NCBI GenBank assembly: GCA_932182025.1
Contig: CAKNXK010000012.1
Coordinates: 61,184-125,183 of the forward strand
DNA: 64,000 bases
Direction of reading: 5' to 3'
From: an uncultured Candidatus Melainabacteria bacterium
Lineage (GTDB): Bacteria; Cyanobacteriota; Vampirovibrionia; Gastranaerophilales; Gastranaerophilaceae
Positions 16,905-26,205 of the stretch are shown here, piece after piece (positions within the stretch are counted from its first letter, which is position 1; each line of letters opens with the position of its first letter). Made by a program: the position numbers and the translations under genes. The notes beneath the pieces are model-generated. The model was not told the DNA's origin and did no database searches. It was given only the letters and a program-made list of their open reading frames with translations.

Positions 16905-17414
16905 CTAACCTATAACCGGCTGTACAAAAGTCCTTGCTGCCAAATCCTTATCCAGCATTAGCAGTGCTTTTTTATCATCACCAATCAACCTTAAAGTAGC
17001 CAGTACTCCGCCGACATTGGCTTCTTCTTCCACTTGTTCTTTTAAATACCAGTCAAGGAAAGAAAGTGCAGCTCTATCGCGAACTTCTTCTGCCACATCC
17101 ATTAATGCATTGATTCTTGAAGTTACAAATTCTTCGTGACGAAGAACATGTTCAAATATTGTAAGCGGACAATTACCTTCAACAACAGGCTTTTCGATTG
17201 CCTCAAGTTTAATTGAACCACCTCTTTCATTCAAGTAGTTAAACATTCCCATAGCATGAGCATGTTCCTCCTGAATTTGCACATCAAACCAGTTAACAAA
17301 ACCTTGAAGATTTTGTTCTTGAAAATAAACTTTCATCGCAAGATATAAGTATTCTGAATATAATTCCTTGTTAATCTGGTCATTGAATGCTTCTTGTAAT
17401 TTTTCATTAATCAT
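16905..17414 (-). CDS. ftnA: Ferritin
   Basis: 169-residue bacterial non-haem ferritin, four-helix bundle. Ferroxidase ligands Glu17, Glu50, His53, Glu94 and Gln127 are all in place. It oxidises and stores iron in a 24-mer. GGAGG precedes the ATG. Adjacent iron/oxygen defence gene: reverse rubrerythrin about 2 kb away. Confidence 0.95.
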   Translation of the reverse strand: MINEKLQEAFNDQINKELYSEYLYLAMKVYFQEQNLQGFVNWFDVQIQEEHAHAMGMFNYLNERGGSIKLEAIEKPVVEGNCPLTIFEHVLRHEEFVTSRINALMDVAEEVRDRAALSFLDWYLKEQVEEEANVGGVLATLRLIGDDKKALLMLDKDLAARTFVQPVIG

Positions 17415-17522
17415 AAAAAACGCCTCCTGTTTTTCTCAAATTTACCCCAAAATTATATCACAATTTTTCTTTGTATTATAATTAAACTTGTATAGGAAAT
17501 TTTATTCTAATAAGGAGGAATA

Positions 17523-18848
17523 ATGGAACATTTATTGAGCTTGATACAGCCGCATGCGCTGGTTGTTTCAGCAGCTATTCTCCTTGTGGCGTATTTCTTT
17601 ATCGCTACGGAGAAAATCCCTAAAGTTACCGTTGCTCTTGTAGGTGCATCGTTAACTTTATTTTTGGGACTTTTAGGACAAGCGCAAAAAATTGATGGAG
17701 AATTAAATCCATATTATTTTATTAACTACGTTGATTTCAATGTTATCTTCTTACTTGTTTCAATGATGATTATTGTAAGCATTGCAACAAGAAGCGGCAT
17801 GTTTAACTGGGTTGCAAACGAAATGTTAAAGAAAACAAAAGGTCACCCTAAAACTATTTTATGCTGCTTGGCATTATTTACAGCCATTGCATCTGCATTT
17901 TTAGATAACGTAACAACTGTTATTCTTATTATGCCTGTAACTTTTGCAATTGCAAAAGAACTTGATATCAACCCGATTCCGTTTTTGATTACTGAAATTT
18001 TAGCATCAAATATCGGTGGTACTGCAACATTGATCGGTGATCCGCCAAACATTATTATCGGTTCAGAAGCTGGTCTATCATTTATGGACTTTATTAGAGA
18101 ATTATCCGGAATTGTTGCAGTTATTCTTGTTGTAGTAATTGCTATTATGACATTCTGGTTCAGAAAACATCTTCACGCAACAGAAGAGCACATGAAAAAA
18201 GTTGTTGAAATGGACAATACTCAAACAATCAAAGACAAAGGCTTGATGATTCGTTCATTACTTGTTTTATTACTTGTTATTTTAGGTTTTGTAACCCACG
18301 ATATCACACACATCCAAACTTGTGTATGTGCTATGGCTGGAGCAAGTATTCTGCTATTATTTGAAAAACCAACCGATATTTTACACGATGTTGAATGGAG
18401 TACAATCTTCTTCTTTATCGGTTTATTCGTAATCATTGGTGGTTTTGAAAAAGCTGGCGGTATTGAATTAATGGCTAAATGGCTTATAGATATCACTCAT
18501 GGTTCACAATCATTGGCTTCAATGGTTATCTTATGGGGTTCAGGAATTCTATCAGGTATTATTGATAACATTCCTTACACAGCAACAATGACTCCTATGA
18601 TTGCAGAAATTGCTGCTACAAAAGGGGCTGAATTTGCTGCTCCTATGTGGTGGTGTTTATCTTTAGGTGCTTGTTTAGGCGGAAACATGACTATTATCGG
18701 TGCAGCTGCTAACGTAATCGTTTCTGAAACAGCAGCAGCAGAAGGACATCCGATTAAATTTATGCAATTCTTGAAATATGGTGTTGTAGCAATGCTTATT
18801 TCGCTAGTCTTAAGTACCGGATATGTTTGGATAAGGTTCTTACACTAA
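17523..18848 (+). CDS. ArsB/NhaD-type ion transporter (SLC13/IT superfamily)
   Basis: 441 residues with about 11 hydrophobic segments. The motifs AFLDNVTTVILIMPV near residue 124 and NIGGTATLIGDPPNIIIG near 164, and the repeated SGIIDNIPYTATMTPM near 345 with GGNMTIIGAAANV near 385, are characteristic of the ArsB/NhaD/citrate-transporter superfamily and show the internal two-fold repeat. Substrate (Na+/H+, arsenite or dicarboxylate) cannot be decided. AAGGAGG precedes the ATG. Confidence 0.88.
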   Translation: MEHLLSLIQPHALVVSAAILLVAYFFIATEKIPKVTVALVGASLTLFLGLLGQAQKIDGELNPYYFINYVDFNVIFLLVSMMIIVSIATRSGMFNWVANEMLKKTKGHPKTILCCLALFTAIASAFLDNVTTVILIMPVTFAIAKELDINPIPFLITEILASNIGGTATLIGDPPNIIIGSEAGLSFMDFIRELSGIVAVILVVVIAIMTFWFRKHLHATEEHMKKVVEMDNTQTIKDKGLMIRSLLVLLLVILGFVTHDITHIQTCVCAMAGASILLLFEKPTDILHDVEWSTIFFFIGLFVIIGGFEKAGGIELMAKWLIDITHGSQSLASMVILWGSGILSGIIDNIPYTATMTPMIAEIAATKGAEFAAPMWWCLSLGACLGGNMTIIGAAANVIVSETAAAEGHPIKFMQFLKYGVVAMLISLVLSTGYVWIRFLH

Positions 18849-18853
18849 ATAAT

Positions 18854-18885
18854 AAAAAGGGTTCGGGACATCCCGAACCCTTTTT
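18854..18885 (+). terminator. Terminator of the transporter gene
   Basis: A 15-bp stem AAAAAGGGTTCGGGA and its complement around a CA loop, then T-run. Confidence 0.9.
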
Positions 18886-18978
18886 TAATGTTACAAATTG
18901 TAATAAAAAGTCAATTATCTCATCTCAAAAAACTTTATAACTTCATAGGGAAACTAAAACGAGGAAATGGAGATTAAT

Positions 18979-20472
18979 ATGACCATTACGATTTCTGCGT
19001 TAAACGCAGGTCAGATGCCAATAGGCACAAAAGAAACTAAGGTTCTACAAAAAGAAGAAGGTACCAACTGGTTCTCTGACTGGCTTAATGATAAAGATAA
19101 AGTTTGTACAGACGGAGCTGATGACGGTTCTATTTCGTTTGGAGAAGCGGCAGAAAGCTTTGGTAAAGGCTTAATAGGACTTATTAAAGGAGTTATCAAT
19201 CATCCGATTGCAACTACAGTTACGCTTGGAGCAGGTGTTGCTTTAACCGTTGCAACAGGCGGAGCAGCACTTCCTGTTATGGTAGCTCTTGGTGCAGGTA
19301 CAGGAGCCGTTATGATTGGTAAAGGCGCTTACGATGCTGCTACTGCTGAAACCGATGCTCAGGCTAAAGCAGCTTGGGAGGGTATCGGTAACGGTACATT
19401 TGCAGTTGCAGCCTCTGTCCTTGGTGCTAAATCTTCATTAAAAGCAGCTTCTAAAGCGGGTATTACTTCTGCTCAGGGTGCTGAAAACATGAATATAGCA
19501 CAAGCTACGGTTCAAACATTCAAAACTATTCCTGAAGCATTAAAAGTTAGCGGCCAGAATATTAAAGGTAATGTTTTAACTTGGACAACAGGTAATATTC
19601 ATGCACATTCAAACAAATTACAAGGTGCTGAAACCTATATGAGTAAAGCTAATAAAGTTGATGCTTATAGATTTAATCCTAATGGTACACCTGAAGAAAT
19701 CCTGGCAAACAACCCGGGTGTATATAGAGGTACAGACGGTAAATACTATTTACCAAATAAATGGTCAGCAGACGAACCATATTTGATTGACACGTCTAAA
19801 GATAACATGATTATGATGTATGGCGGAGATGACATGGCAGTTTGTGACGGAGCAATCTTCAAAAGTTCTTATGTTAAAGACTTAAAAGCTATGGACTATC
19901 AAGATCCTTCAAAATTAGCTTACGGCGAAGTTTCTACTTTCACTAAACAAGCTCCGGGTGCTTTCAAGGTTATGCCTGAAGGGACTAAAATCCAAACGCT
20001 TGAAGGGGTAAGAACCGTTGGCAAAGGTGAAGTAGTAGCGATTGACCATGCCGGTAATCCGTATGCTTCTCCGGCGGCTACCGTTTTGGGAAAAAATACA
20101 GGATTTTCGGATAATGCGATGAATACTATGTATGAATTAGACGCCGCTGCTGTTGAAAAGAATAATTTGGGTTGGGTTGAAACTAATAAACCAGAGCGAT
20201 ATTCTGCGATTGTTGCAGAAAAAGCAGCCGCAGCAGAAACCGCTAAAACAGCTGAATTAACACAAATACTAGAAAATAAATTTGGAATTAAAATTAAAGA
20301 TATCTACCCTGGCTCCTCTTCTCAATATGATTGCTCAGAAATGCATTTTGTATATAATGGAAAAAATTATATTTGCGCAAGATATGGTTTTGGCAAAAAT
20401 TCAATAGTTCTTGAAAATATAAACGAATATAGCAATATTGAAGAATTATTACAAAATTCACATTTAAAATAA
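18979..20472 (+). CDS. Protein of unknown function with EF-hand-like loop and Gly/Ala-rich hydrophobic region
   Basis: 497 residues from the ATG at 18979, which has GGAG 6 nt upstream; an ATG at 18967 is open too but is only 2 nt from GAGG. DGADDGSISFGE (residues 45-56) fits an EF-hand/dockerin-type calcium loop except for Ala at position 3. Residues about 75-140 are Gly/Ala rich and hydrophobic (glycine-zipper-like), compatible with membrane insertion. The C-terminal 80 residues look like a separate small domain. No signal peptide. I know no family; probably a lineage-specific surface or secreted protein. Confidence 0.72.
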   Translation: MTITISALNAGQMPIGTKETKVLQKEEGTNWFSDWLNDKDKVCTDGADDGSISFGEAAESFGKGLIGLIKGVINHPIATTVTLGAGVALTVATGGAALPVMVALGAGTGAVMIGKGAYDAATAETDAQAKAAWEGIGNGTFAVAASVLGAKSSLKAASKAGITSAQGAENMNIAQATVQTFKTIPEALKVSGQNIKGNVLTWTTGNIHAHSNKLQGAETYMSKANKVDAYRFNPNGTPEEILANNPGVYRGTDGKYYLPNKWSADEPYLIDTSKDNMIMMYGGDDMAVCDGAIFKSSYVKDLKAMDYQDPSKLAYGEVSTFTKQAPGAFKVMPEGTKIQTLEGVRTVGKGEVVAIDHAGNPYASPAATVLGKNTGFSDNAMNTMYELDAAAVEKNNLGWVETNKPERYSAIVAEKAAAAETAKTAELTQILENKFGIKIKDIYPGSSSQYDCSEMHFVYNGKNYICARYGFGKNSIVLENINEYSNIEELLQNSHLK

Positions 20473-20499
20473 AAAAATTAAATGTGTCCTCACAAGTTC

Positions 20500-20532
20500 G
20501 TAGGGTCGACTCAAGTCTGCCCTACTTTTTTT
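20500..20532 (+). terminator. Terminator after the EF-hand-like gene
   Basis: GTAGGG/CCCTAC outer stem with inner GAC/GTC pairs, followed by T7. Confidence 0.75.
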
Positions 20533-20587
20533 CTTGTAATTAAATCATCCGCGAATTATAATATTGATATAGATTTGGGTAGAAGAG

Positions 20588-22429
20588 ATGATAAAAAAAC
20601 TATTATCAGTATTAGTCGTTTTAATTATATTTTGTTCAACTGTTTTGGCACAGGATGCTTATGCACCTTATGTACCATCCAACAATGAAGTTATCTTCAA
20701 TCAGTCAATGTTCAGAATTGACGTTGTTGACCCTGTTGCATCAACCAACTGGAAAGGTTTAAACTACCCGGGACTTAGAGGCGCAAACCAGCTTGTAATC
20801 TACTCACCATCATTCGGATTTAGAACAAACACCAACGAATTTGGTACAGAAGCAATCGTCATCGGAGATACCGTTGTTTCTTTAAGCGGTGCAGACTCTC
20901 TTATTCCTGCTAACGGTTTTGTTATATCAGGTCACGGCAGTGCTAAAAAATGGATTAACGAAAATATCATGGTAGGTTCGAAAATCTCTCTTGATTTAGA
21001 AAAGAAAATTATAACTTCCTATGTTACCTCAGACACATTTTTATACACCGCAAAAGAAAAAATTAAAGAAGTTCAGAACATGATGTCTTATTACAGTCAA
21101 ACATGTGCTGACTATAACTCTAAAAGAACCGAGCAAAGTTTGAACAAAGCAAAAGATTTTGTATCAAAAGCTCAAAGAAACAGCGAAGATTCACAAAAAT
21201 ATTCTTCCCGCGCAATTGAATATGCTAACATGGCTATGTCTACCGTTGTTCCATACAAACAAGACGAACTAAAAGGTGTTTGGATAAGACCTGCTTATTA
21301 TAATCAGGAAAGCATTGTAAAAGTTCTGGATAACCTTGCCAACGCAGGGATAAACAACGTCTTTATAGAGACATATTATCACGGAAAAACAATTTTCCCT
21401 TCCAATACAATGGAAAAATACGGGTTTATAAAACAATATGAAGATTATATTGGATTTGACCCCCTTAGAATTTGGATTAATGAAGCCCATAAACGAGGTA
21501 TAAAGGTTCATATCTGGTTCCAAACTTTTTATGTTGGAAACAAACCGCCGGAAAGCAACCCTGAATACATTCTTGCAAAACGTCCGGAATGGGCTAATTA
21601 TCAGAAGAAGAACGCAGATTCAGAAACACTTGTATATTCTGTTTCCGAACACAATGGATATTTCATAGATCCTGCTAACCCGGAAGTTCAGAACTTCTTA
21701 TATGAGCTTCTCTGTGAAATAGTTACACGCTATAAGCCTGATGGGATTAATCTTGATTATATCAGATACCCTCAATCATTATCCGCTAATTACAGCAATT
21801 ATGATATGTCAAACTGGGGTTATACAAAATTTGCAAGAGAAGAATTTCAAAAAGTTTATGGAGTTGACCCGATTGAACTTAAGCAAACAGATGCATTATG
21901 GAACTACTGGAGATTTTACAGATGTTCAAAAGTTACAAACTTTGTAAAACGCGCAAGTGCACTTTGCCGTTCAAATAATATACAGCTAACCACTGTTATA
22001 TTTCCTAACAGAACAACTGCAATGGAAACTAAACTTCAAGACTGGAAAAACTGGTCAATTAATAATTTTGTAGATGGTTTCACTCCATTATTCTTAACCT
22101 GCGATGATAAAACCGCAATTAATTTAATGGAAGAAGTTCTTAGAAACAAATCTGCAAGCACAAAACTTTATGCAGGATTATTCGTAACATTTATGAACGG
22201 CTCAAATTCAGATTTGATAAAACAAATCCATGCAACCAGAAAATATGCACTTAACGGATTAATATTGTTTGACTACGCACATTTAAATGATGGCTATGTA
22301 AACACACTTACAGAAAGTATTTTTAAACCTGTAAAGAAAGAAATAATTATAACAGAGTCCTATACTCCAAAACCCATAGAAACAAAGCAAACAGCAGAGG
22401 TTAAGAAAAAACGTGGCAGAAGAAAATAA
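20588..22429 (+). CDS. GHL10-family (PF02638-type) exported glycosidase-like protein
   Basis: 613 residues with a signal peptide (cleavage near residue 21-25). Residues 35-160 are a copper-amine-oxidase-N/SLH-free beta domain of unclear type; residues 165-225 are a helical linker; residues about 228-560 form a TIM barrel of the GHL10 type (LKGVWIRPA, GINNVFIETYYHGKTIFPS, EAHKRGIKVHIWFQTFY, RYKPDGINLDYIRYP). The Asp in NLDYIRYP is the typical catalytic-site residue. Family members are linked to cell-wall or exopolysaccharide turnover. The C-terminus is Lys/Arg rich (KKKRGRRK). Overlaps the next ORF by 17 bp. Confidence 0.85.
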   Translation: MIKKLLSVLVVLIIFCSTVLAQDAYAPYVPSNNEVIFNQSMFRIDVVDPVASTNWKGLNYPGLRGANQLVIYSPSFGFRTNTNEFGTEAIVIGDTVVSLSGADSLIPANGFVISGHGSAKKWINENIMVGSKISLDLEKKIITSYVTSDTFLYTAKEKIKEVQNMMSYYSQTCADYNSKRTEQSLNKAKDFVSKAQRNSEDSQKYSSRAIEYANMAMSTVVPYKQDELKGVWIRPAYYNQESIVKVLDNLANAGINNVFIETYYHGKTIFPSNTMEKYGFIKQYEDYIGFDPLRIWINEAHKRGIKVHIWFQTFYVGNKPPESNPEYILAKRPEWANYQKKNADSETLVYSVSEHNGYFIDPANPEVQNFLYELLCEIVTRYKPDGINLDYIRYPQSLSANYSNYDMSNWGYTKFAREEFQKVYGVDPIELKQTDALWNYWRFYRCSKVTNFVKRASALCRSNNIQLTTVIFPNRTTAMETKLQDWKNWSINNFVDGFTPLFLTCDDKTAINLMEEVLRNKSASTKLYAGLFVTFMNGSNSDLIKQIHATRKYALNGLILFDYAHLNDGYVNTLTESIFKPVKKEIIITESYTPKPIETKQTAEVKKKRGRRK

Positions 22430-22604
22430 CACTCAAAAAAGACAATTTATAGGAATTTGGTTCGACTGCTGCGGAACTTATGGCAGAATCTATAAAACCA
22501 AAGATGGAACAGCTTACACAGGAAGATGTCCTAAATGTTTGCGTCCAGTAAGAGTTAGGGTTGGAGAAGGCGGTACAAATCAAAGATTTTTTAGAGGGGA
22601 ATAG
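22413..22604 (+). CDS. Small zinc-ribbon-like protein
   Basis: 63 residues from GTG. Two Cys pairs, DCC near residue 19 and RCPKC near residue 39-43, could form one zinc ribbon. C-terminus is basic and Gly rich. The start lies inside the end of the GHL10 gene and the stop is 2 bp before the peptidase start, so it is part of a compact operon. Function unknown. Confidence 0.7.
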   Translation: MAEENNTQKRQFIGIWFDCCGTYGRIYKTKDGTAYTGRCPKCLRPVRVRVGEGGTNQRFFRGE

Positions 22605-22606
22605 TT

Positions 22607-23842
22607 ATGTTAAACCAATTAAGAAAAGAAAATGAAGTTTTAGATATTTTTTGTAACCTTGTTACAATTCCATCACCATCATTAAAAGAAGAAAAAGTTA
22701 TTGAATGGATTTTAAGTTTCTGTGCAGATAATAATATTTCGGCTAGAACTGATGCTTACGGAAATGTTTATATAAAAGTTCCTGCTACAGATGAAAGCAA
22801 AGAACCATTAATGTTATCAGCACACATGGATGTTGTAGGCGATGACAGCCCTATTGAATTATTATTTGACGGGCAATTTATTAAAGCAAATGAAAGAACT
22901 CTTGGAGCAGACGATAAAGTCGGAGTAGCATGTGCTCTTATGCTTGCTAAGGAAATTAAAGACACTACAACTCCTCATGGAGGACTTGAAATCACTTTTA
23001 CCCGCGATGAAGAAACAGGCATGAGCGGCGTTGAACATGTTGAATATGATAAAATTCAGTCCAAATATATTCTGGTTTGCGATGCTGATAAACTCGGTCA
23101 ATTGCAGATTTCAGGAGCAAGCTACACTAATGCAAAAATTACTGTTAGAGGATTAAAAGGCGGTCATTCCGGAATTGATATTGGTGATGAAACAAGATTA
23201 AATGCAGCTAAGCTTATTGCAGAACTTCTTGCCGAGTTCCCTCAAGGTGCTTACTATAAAGATAAAACAGGTGTTATTACTTCTTGTAATCTTGGAGCAG
23301 TTGTTGCAGGCGGAGTTCAGAACTCAATTGCTTCTATTGTTGAAAAAGGTGTTAAAACTAATGATTATATTACAGAAATCTTTAAAAAGACTTCTACAAA
23401 TATTATCAACACACTTGGTATGGCTTCTTATTCAATCAGAAGCGCTTCTACAACAAAAGAAAACGAACTAAAAGACTTGATGTCTTCTATTGTTGAAAAA
23501 TTCAATAAAAAATACGAAGGACTTGCAACAGCAGAGATTGAATTCGAAGTACATTTGCTTCCTTTTGAAAAAGCAGATGATGACAGAATTGAAATTGCAC
23601 ATACGGAAGCTTGTAAGCATGCAGGTATTGAAAACAAAATTGAGTCTTTCCACGCAGGCGCTGAAACTCATATTTATTGCCACAATAAAAATGCTGCATG
23701 TGAAACATTTATGCCATCACTTTTAGGATTAGCTGATGTTTATAATATGCATTCAGCAGAAGAAAAAGTCGATTACAAAACTCTTTTAAAAGGCTATGAA
23801 GTAATTAAAAATACATTCTTAGCTTTTAATAAAGTTTTGTAA
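22607..23842 (+). CDS. M20-family peptidase, PepT-like
   Basis: 411 residues. Two-zinc aminopeptidase fold: SAHMDVV (His73, Asp75), bridging Asp102 in LGADDK, general-base Glu135/136 in RDEETG, Asp in VCDADK, and the C-terminal His in NMHSAEEKV. The lid domain GLKGGHSG is intact. Closest to tripeptidase T-like proteins that cleave small peptides in the cytoplasm. GAGGGG precedes the ATG. Confidence 0.9.
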   Translation: MLNQLRKENEVLDIFCNLVTIPSPSLKEEKVIEWILSFCADNNISARTDAYGNVYIKVPATDESKEPLMLSAHMDVVGDDSPIELLFDGQFIKANERTLGADDKVGVACALMLAKEIKDTTTPHGGLEITFTRDEETGMSGVEHVEYDKIQSKYILVCDADKLGQLQISGASYTNAKITVRGLKGGHSGIDIGDETRLNAAKLIAELLAEFPQGAYYKDKTGVITSCNLGAVVAGGVQNSIASIVEKGVKTNDYITEIFKKTSTNIINTLGMASYSIRSASTTKENELKDLMSSIVEKFNKKYEGLATAEIEFEVHLLPFEKADDDRIEIAHTEACKHAGIENKIESFHAGAETHIYCHNKNAACETFMPSLLGLADVYNMHSAEEKVDYKTLLKGYEVIKNTFLAFNKVL

Positions 23843-23874
23843 AGAAAAAAGCAATTTCAAAAATTCAGAAGTTT

Positions 23875-23889
23875 TACACAATTTGTGTA
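23875..23889. promoter_or_regulatory. 15-nt hyphenated palindrome TACACAA-T-TTGTGTA
   Basis: Perfect 7-bp arms around one base, 22 nt before the start codon at 23911. Could be an operator or a weak hairpin in the 5' UTR. Confidence 0.35.
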
Positions 23890-23910
23890 GAAACCCAAAG
23901 GAGATTTTCA

Positions 23911-24240
23911 ATGAACATGAATGTAAACAGTATCGGCTTTGGAGCAAAAGTTCCTAATTCAAGAATTAAAGTAGTTGGCGAAATCGACGGTTATGTTGAT
24001 GAAATGCTAAACCGCGGAGCAAGAGAAATCAACAATATTGCAAATGCTCACGGTAAAGATGTTATGATTGCTCAACGCGGAGACAGCTTGATGGTTAACT
24101 CCGGCGCAGTAACATCTATGTTTAATATGAAAGAAATGGAAAGCGGTAAAGACTTCTTTACAAATATTATTAATAATATCAGAGCTAATGGCGAAGTTGG
24201 AAAAAAAGGACTCAACCAAACAATCAATACATTAGCATAA
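23911..24240 (+). CDS. Small protein with N-terminal FGAK motif
   Basis: 109 residues, AAAGGAGA before the ATG. N-terminus MNMNVNSIGFGAKVPNSRI, then a charged alpha/beta region (VVGEIDGYVDEMLNRGAREI, VMIAQRGDSLMVN). No membrane segment. I recognise no family. The GFGAK start resembles the AFKG/TFKG elements in two other unknown proteins in this window. Confidence 0.75.
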   Translation: MNMNVNSIGFGAKVPNSRIKVVGEIDGYVDEMLNRGAREINNIANAHGKDVMIAQRGDSLMVNSGAVTSMFNMKEMESGKDFFTNIINNIRANGEVGKKGLNQTINTLA

Positions 24241-24254
24241 TTAAATATAAAATA

Positions 24255-24290
24255 TAAAAAAGCTCTAAGTAATTAACTTAGAGCTTTTTT
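24255..24290. terminator. Bidirectional terminator between 24240 and the GGGtGRT gene
   Basis: AAAAAAGCTCTAAGT/ACTTAGAGCTTTTTT stem around AATTA, between convergent genes. Confidence 0.9.
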
Positions 24291-24306
24291 GCAAATAAAT
24301 CTAAAT

Positions 24307-25308
24307 CTATGCCATAGCTTTTTCTACAGCTACTGCAACTGCAACAGTTGCACCAACCATAGGGTTGTTACCCATACCGATTACACCCATCATTTCTACG
24401 TGAGCAGGAACTGAAGATGAACCAGCGAATTGAGCATCACCGTGCATTCTACCCATAGTATCTGTCATACCATAAGAAGCCGGACCAGCAGCAACGTTAT
24501 CAGGGTGAAGAGTTCTACCTGTACCACCGCCTGATGCTACTGAGAAGTATTTTCTGCCGTTTTCCCAGCACCATTTTTTGTAAGTACCAGCAACAGGGTG
24601 TTGGAAACGAGTTGGGTTAGTTGAGTTACCAGTAATAGAAACATCAACACCTTCTTTAATCATAATAGCAACACCTTCTGATACATCATCAGCACCGTAG
24701 CATCTTACTTTTGCTCTTTCACCATCAGAGAATGGAGTTTCTTTAACAATTTTTAATTCGCCTGTTTTGAAATCATAAGCAGTTTCAACAGCTGTGAAAC
24801 CGTTGATTCTTGCGATAACATAAGCAGCGTCTTTACCTAAACCGTTTAAGATAACTCTTAGAGGTTCTTTTCTAACTTTGTTAGCATTTCTTGCGATACC
24901 GATAGCACCTTCAGCAGCTGCGAAAGATTCGTGACCAGCTAAGAAACAGAAACATTTTGTTTCTTCTCTAAGCAACATAGCCGCTAAGTTACCGTGACCG
25001 ATACCAACTTGTCTTCTGTCACCTACTGAACCAGGGATAGCGAAAGCTTGTAAGCCTAAGCCGATAGCTTCAGCTGCTTCTGCAGCAGTTTTAATACCTT
25101 TTTTAAGAGCGATAGCGCAGCCTAGAGTATAAGCCCAAGAAGCGTTATCGAATGCGATTGGCTGAATGCCTTTAACAATCGCATCTACGTCAATACCTTT
25201 TGATAAGCATAGTTCGCGAGCTTCTTCCAAGTTTTTGAAACCGTATTCAGGTAAAACTTTTTTAAGAGTAGCTTCGCGTCTATCTTGTCCTTCAAATTTT
25301 ACTGTCAT
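24307..25308 (-). CDS. GGGtGRT protein
   Basis: 333 residues of the conserved family named for its GGGTGRT motif (near residue 265, followed by LHPDN). Found mainly in anaerobes and commonly next to an IscU-like scaffold, as here. The enzymatic role has not, to my knowledge, been established. Gly-rich motifs (GHGNLAAMLL, FCFLAGHESFAAAEG) suggest a nucleotide or cofactor site. Transcribed after the scaffold gene with a 105-bp gap. Confidence 0.9.
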   Translation of the reverse strand: MTVKFEGQDRREATLKKVLPEYGFKNLEEARELCLSKGIDVDAIVKGIQPIAFDNASWAYTLGCAIALKKGIKTAAEAAEAIGLGLQAFAIPGSVGDRRQVGIGHGNLAAMLLREETKCFCFLAGHESFAAAEGAIGIARNANKVRKEPLRVILNGLGKDAAYVIARINGFTAVETAYDFKTGELKIVKETPFSDGERAKVRCYGADDVSEGVAIMIKEGVDVSITGNSTNPTRFQHPVAGTYKKWCWENGRKYFSVASGGGTGRTLHPDNVAAGPASYGMTDTMGRMHGDAQFAGSSSVPAHVEMMGVIGMGNNPMVGATVAVAVAVEKAMA

Positions 25309-25413
25309 ATTTTTATTTCCTTTATTAATTTTGTAGTTTTACTTTGAGGCAGACTTGTAATACTTATTTAATCTTGCAGTTATACCAATGTCTGCCGACC
25401 AATACATTTACCC

Positions 25414-26115
25414 CTATTCATGTCTTGGGTCGATGTATTTTACAGCATCAGCAAATCTGCCGTAAGTACCGATATTCTTTTCATAAGCTTCTTTAGGGTC
25501 AACACCTTTTTTGATAGCATCCATAACTTTACCAAGGTTAACGAATTGATAACCGATAACTTCGTTATTTTTATCAAGACCCATTTTCAAGATATAACCT
25601 TCAGTAAGTGAAAGGTATCTAACACCTTTTTGCTTAGTAGAGTGGATTGTACCTACCATTGAGCAAAGACCTTTACCCAAATCTTCAAGACCTGCACCAA
25701 CAGGTAAACCGTCTTCAGAGAAAGCTGATTGAGTTCTACCATAAACGATTTGCAAGAATAATTCTCTCATAGCAACGTTAATAGCGTCACAAACTAAGTC
25801 TGTATTAAGTGCTTCAAGGATTGTTTTACCAGGAAGGATTTCACCAGCCATAGCTGCTGAGTGAGTCATACCAGAACAACCGATTGTTTCAACAAGAGCT
25901 TCTTGAATAACGCCTTCTTTAACGTTAAGAGTTAATTTACAAGTACCTTGTTGAGGAGCACAGCATCCGCAACCGTGAGTAAGACCTGAAATGTCTTTAA
26001 TTTCTTTACATTTAGTCCATTCACCTTCTTGAGGGATTGGAGCAGGTACGCCTTTTACACCACGGCATACGCAGCATTGATTTTCTACTTCATGTGTAAT
26101 TTCTATTTTGCCCAT
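25414..26115 (-). CDS. IscU/NifU-like iron-sulfur scaffold, partner of GGGtGRT
   Basis: 233 residues. An N-terminal Cys-rich segment (CCVCRG at residues 14-19, GCGCC near 48-52) precedes the NifU_N-like domain with IGCSGMTHSAAMAGEILPGKT near residue 78-98. It is longer than classical IscU (about 130) and the Cys spacing differs. Paired with the GGGtGRT gene downstream, it is probably a dedicated Fe-S carrier for that protein. AGGAGG precedes the ATG. Confidence 0.85.
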   Translation of the reverse strand: MGKIEITHEVENQCCVCRGVKGVPAPIPQEGEWTKCKEIKDISGLTHGCGCCAPQQGTCKLTLNVKEGVIQEALVETIGCSGMTHSAAMAGEILPGKTILEALNTDLVCDAINVAMRELFLQIVYGRTQSAFSEDGLPVGAGLEDLGKGLCSMVGTIHSTKQKGVRYLSLTEGYILKMGLDKNNEVIGYQFVNLGKVMDAIKKGVDPKEAYEKNIGTYGRFADAVKYIDPRHE

Positions 26116-26205
26116 TTGACCTCCTTATAATCAAAATTTTTAGACAATTAAGCTATCTATATAGTCTAATTATACAATAAACATGATTACAAGAAGCATG
26201 CAAAA

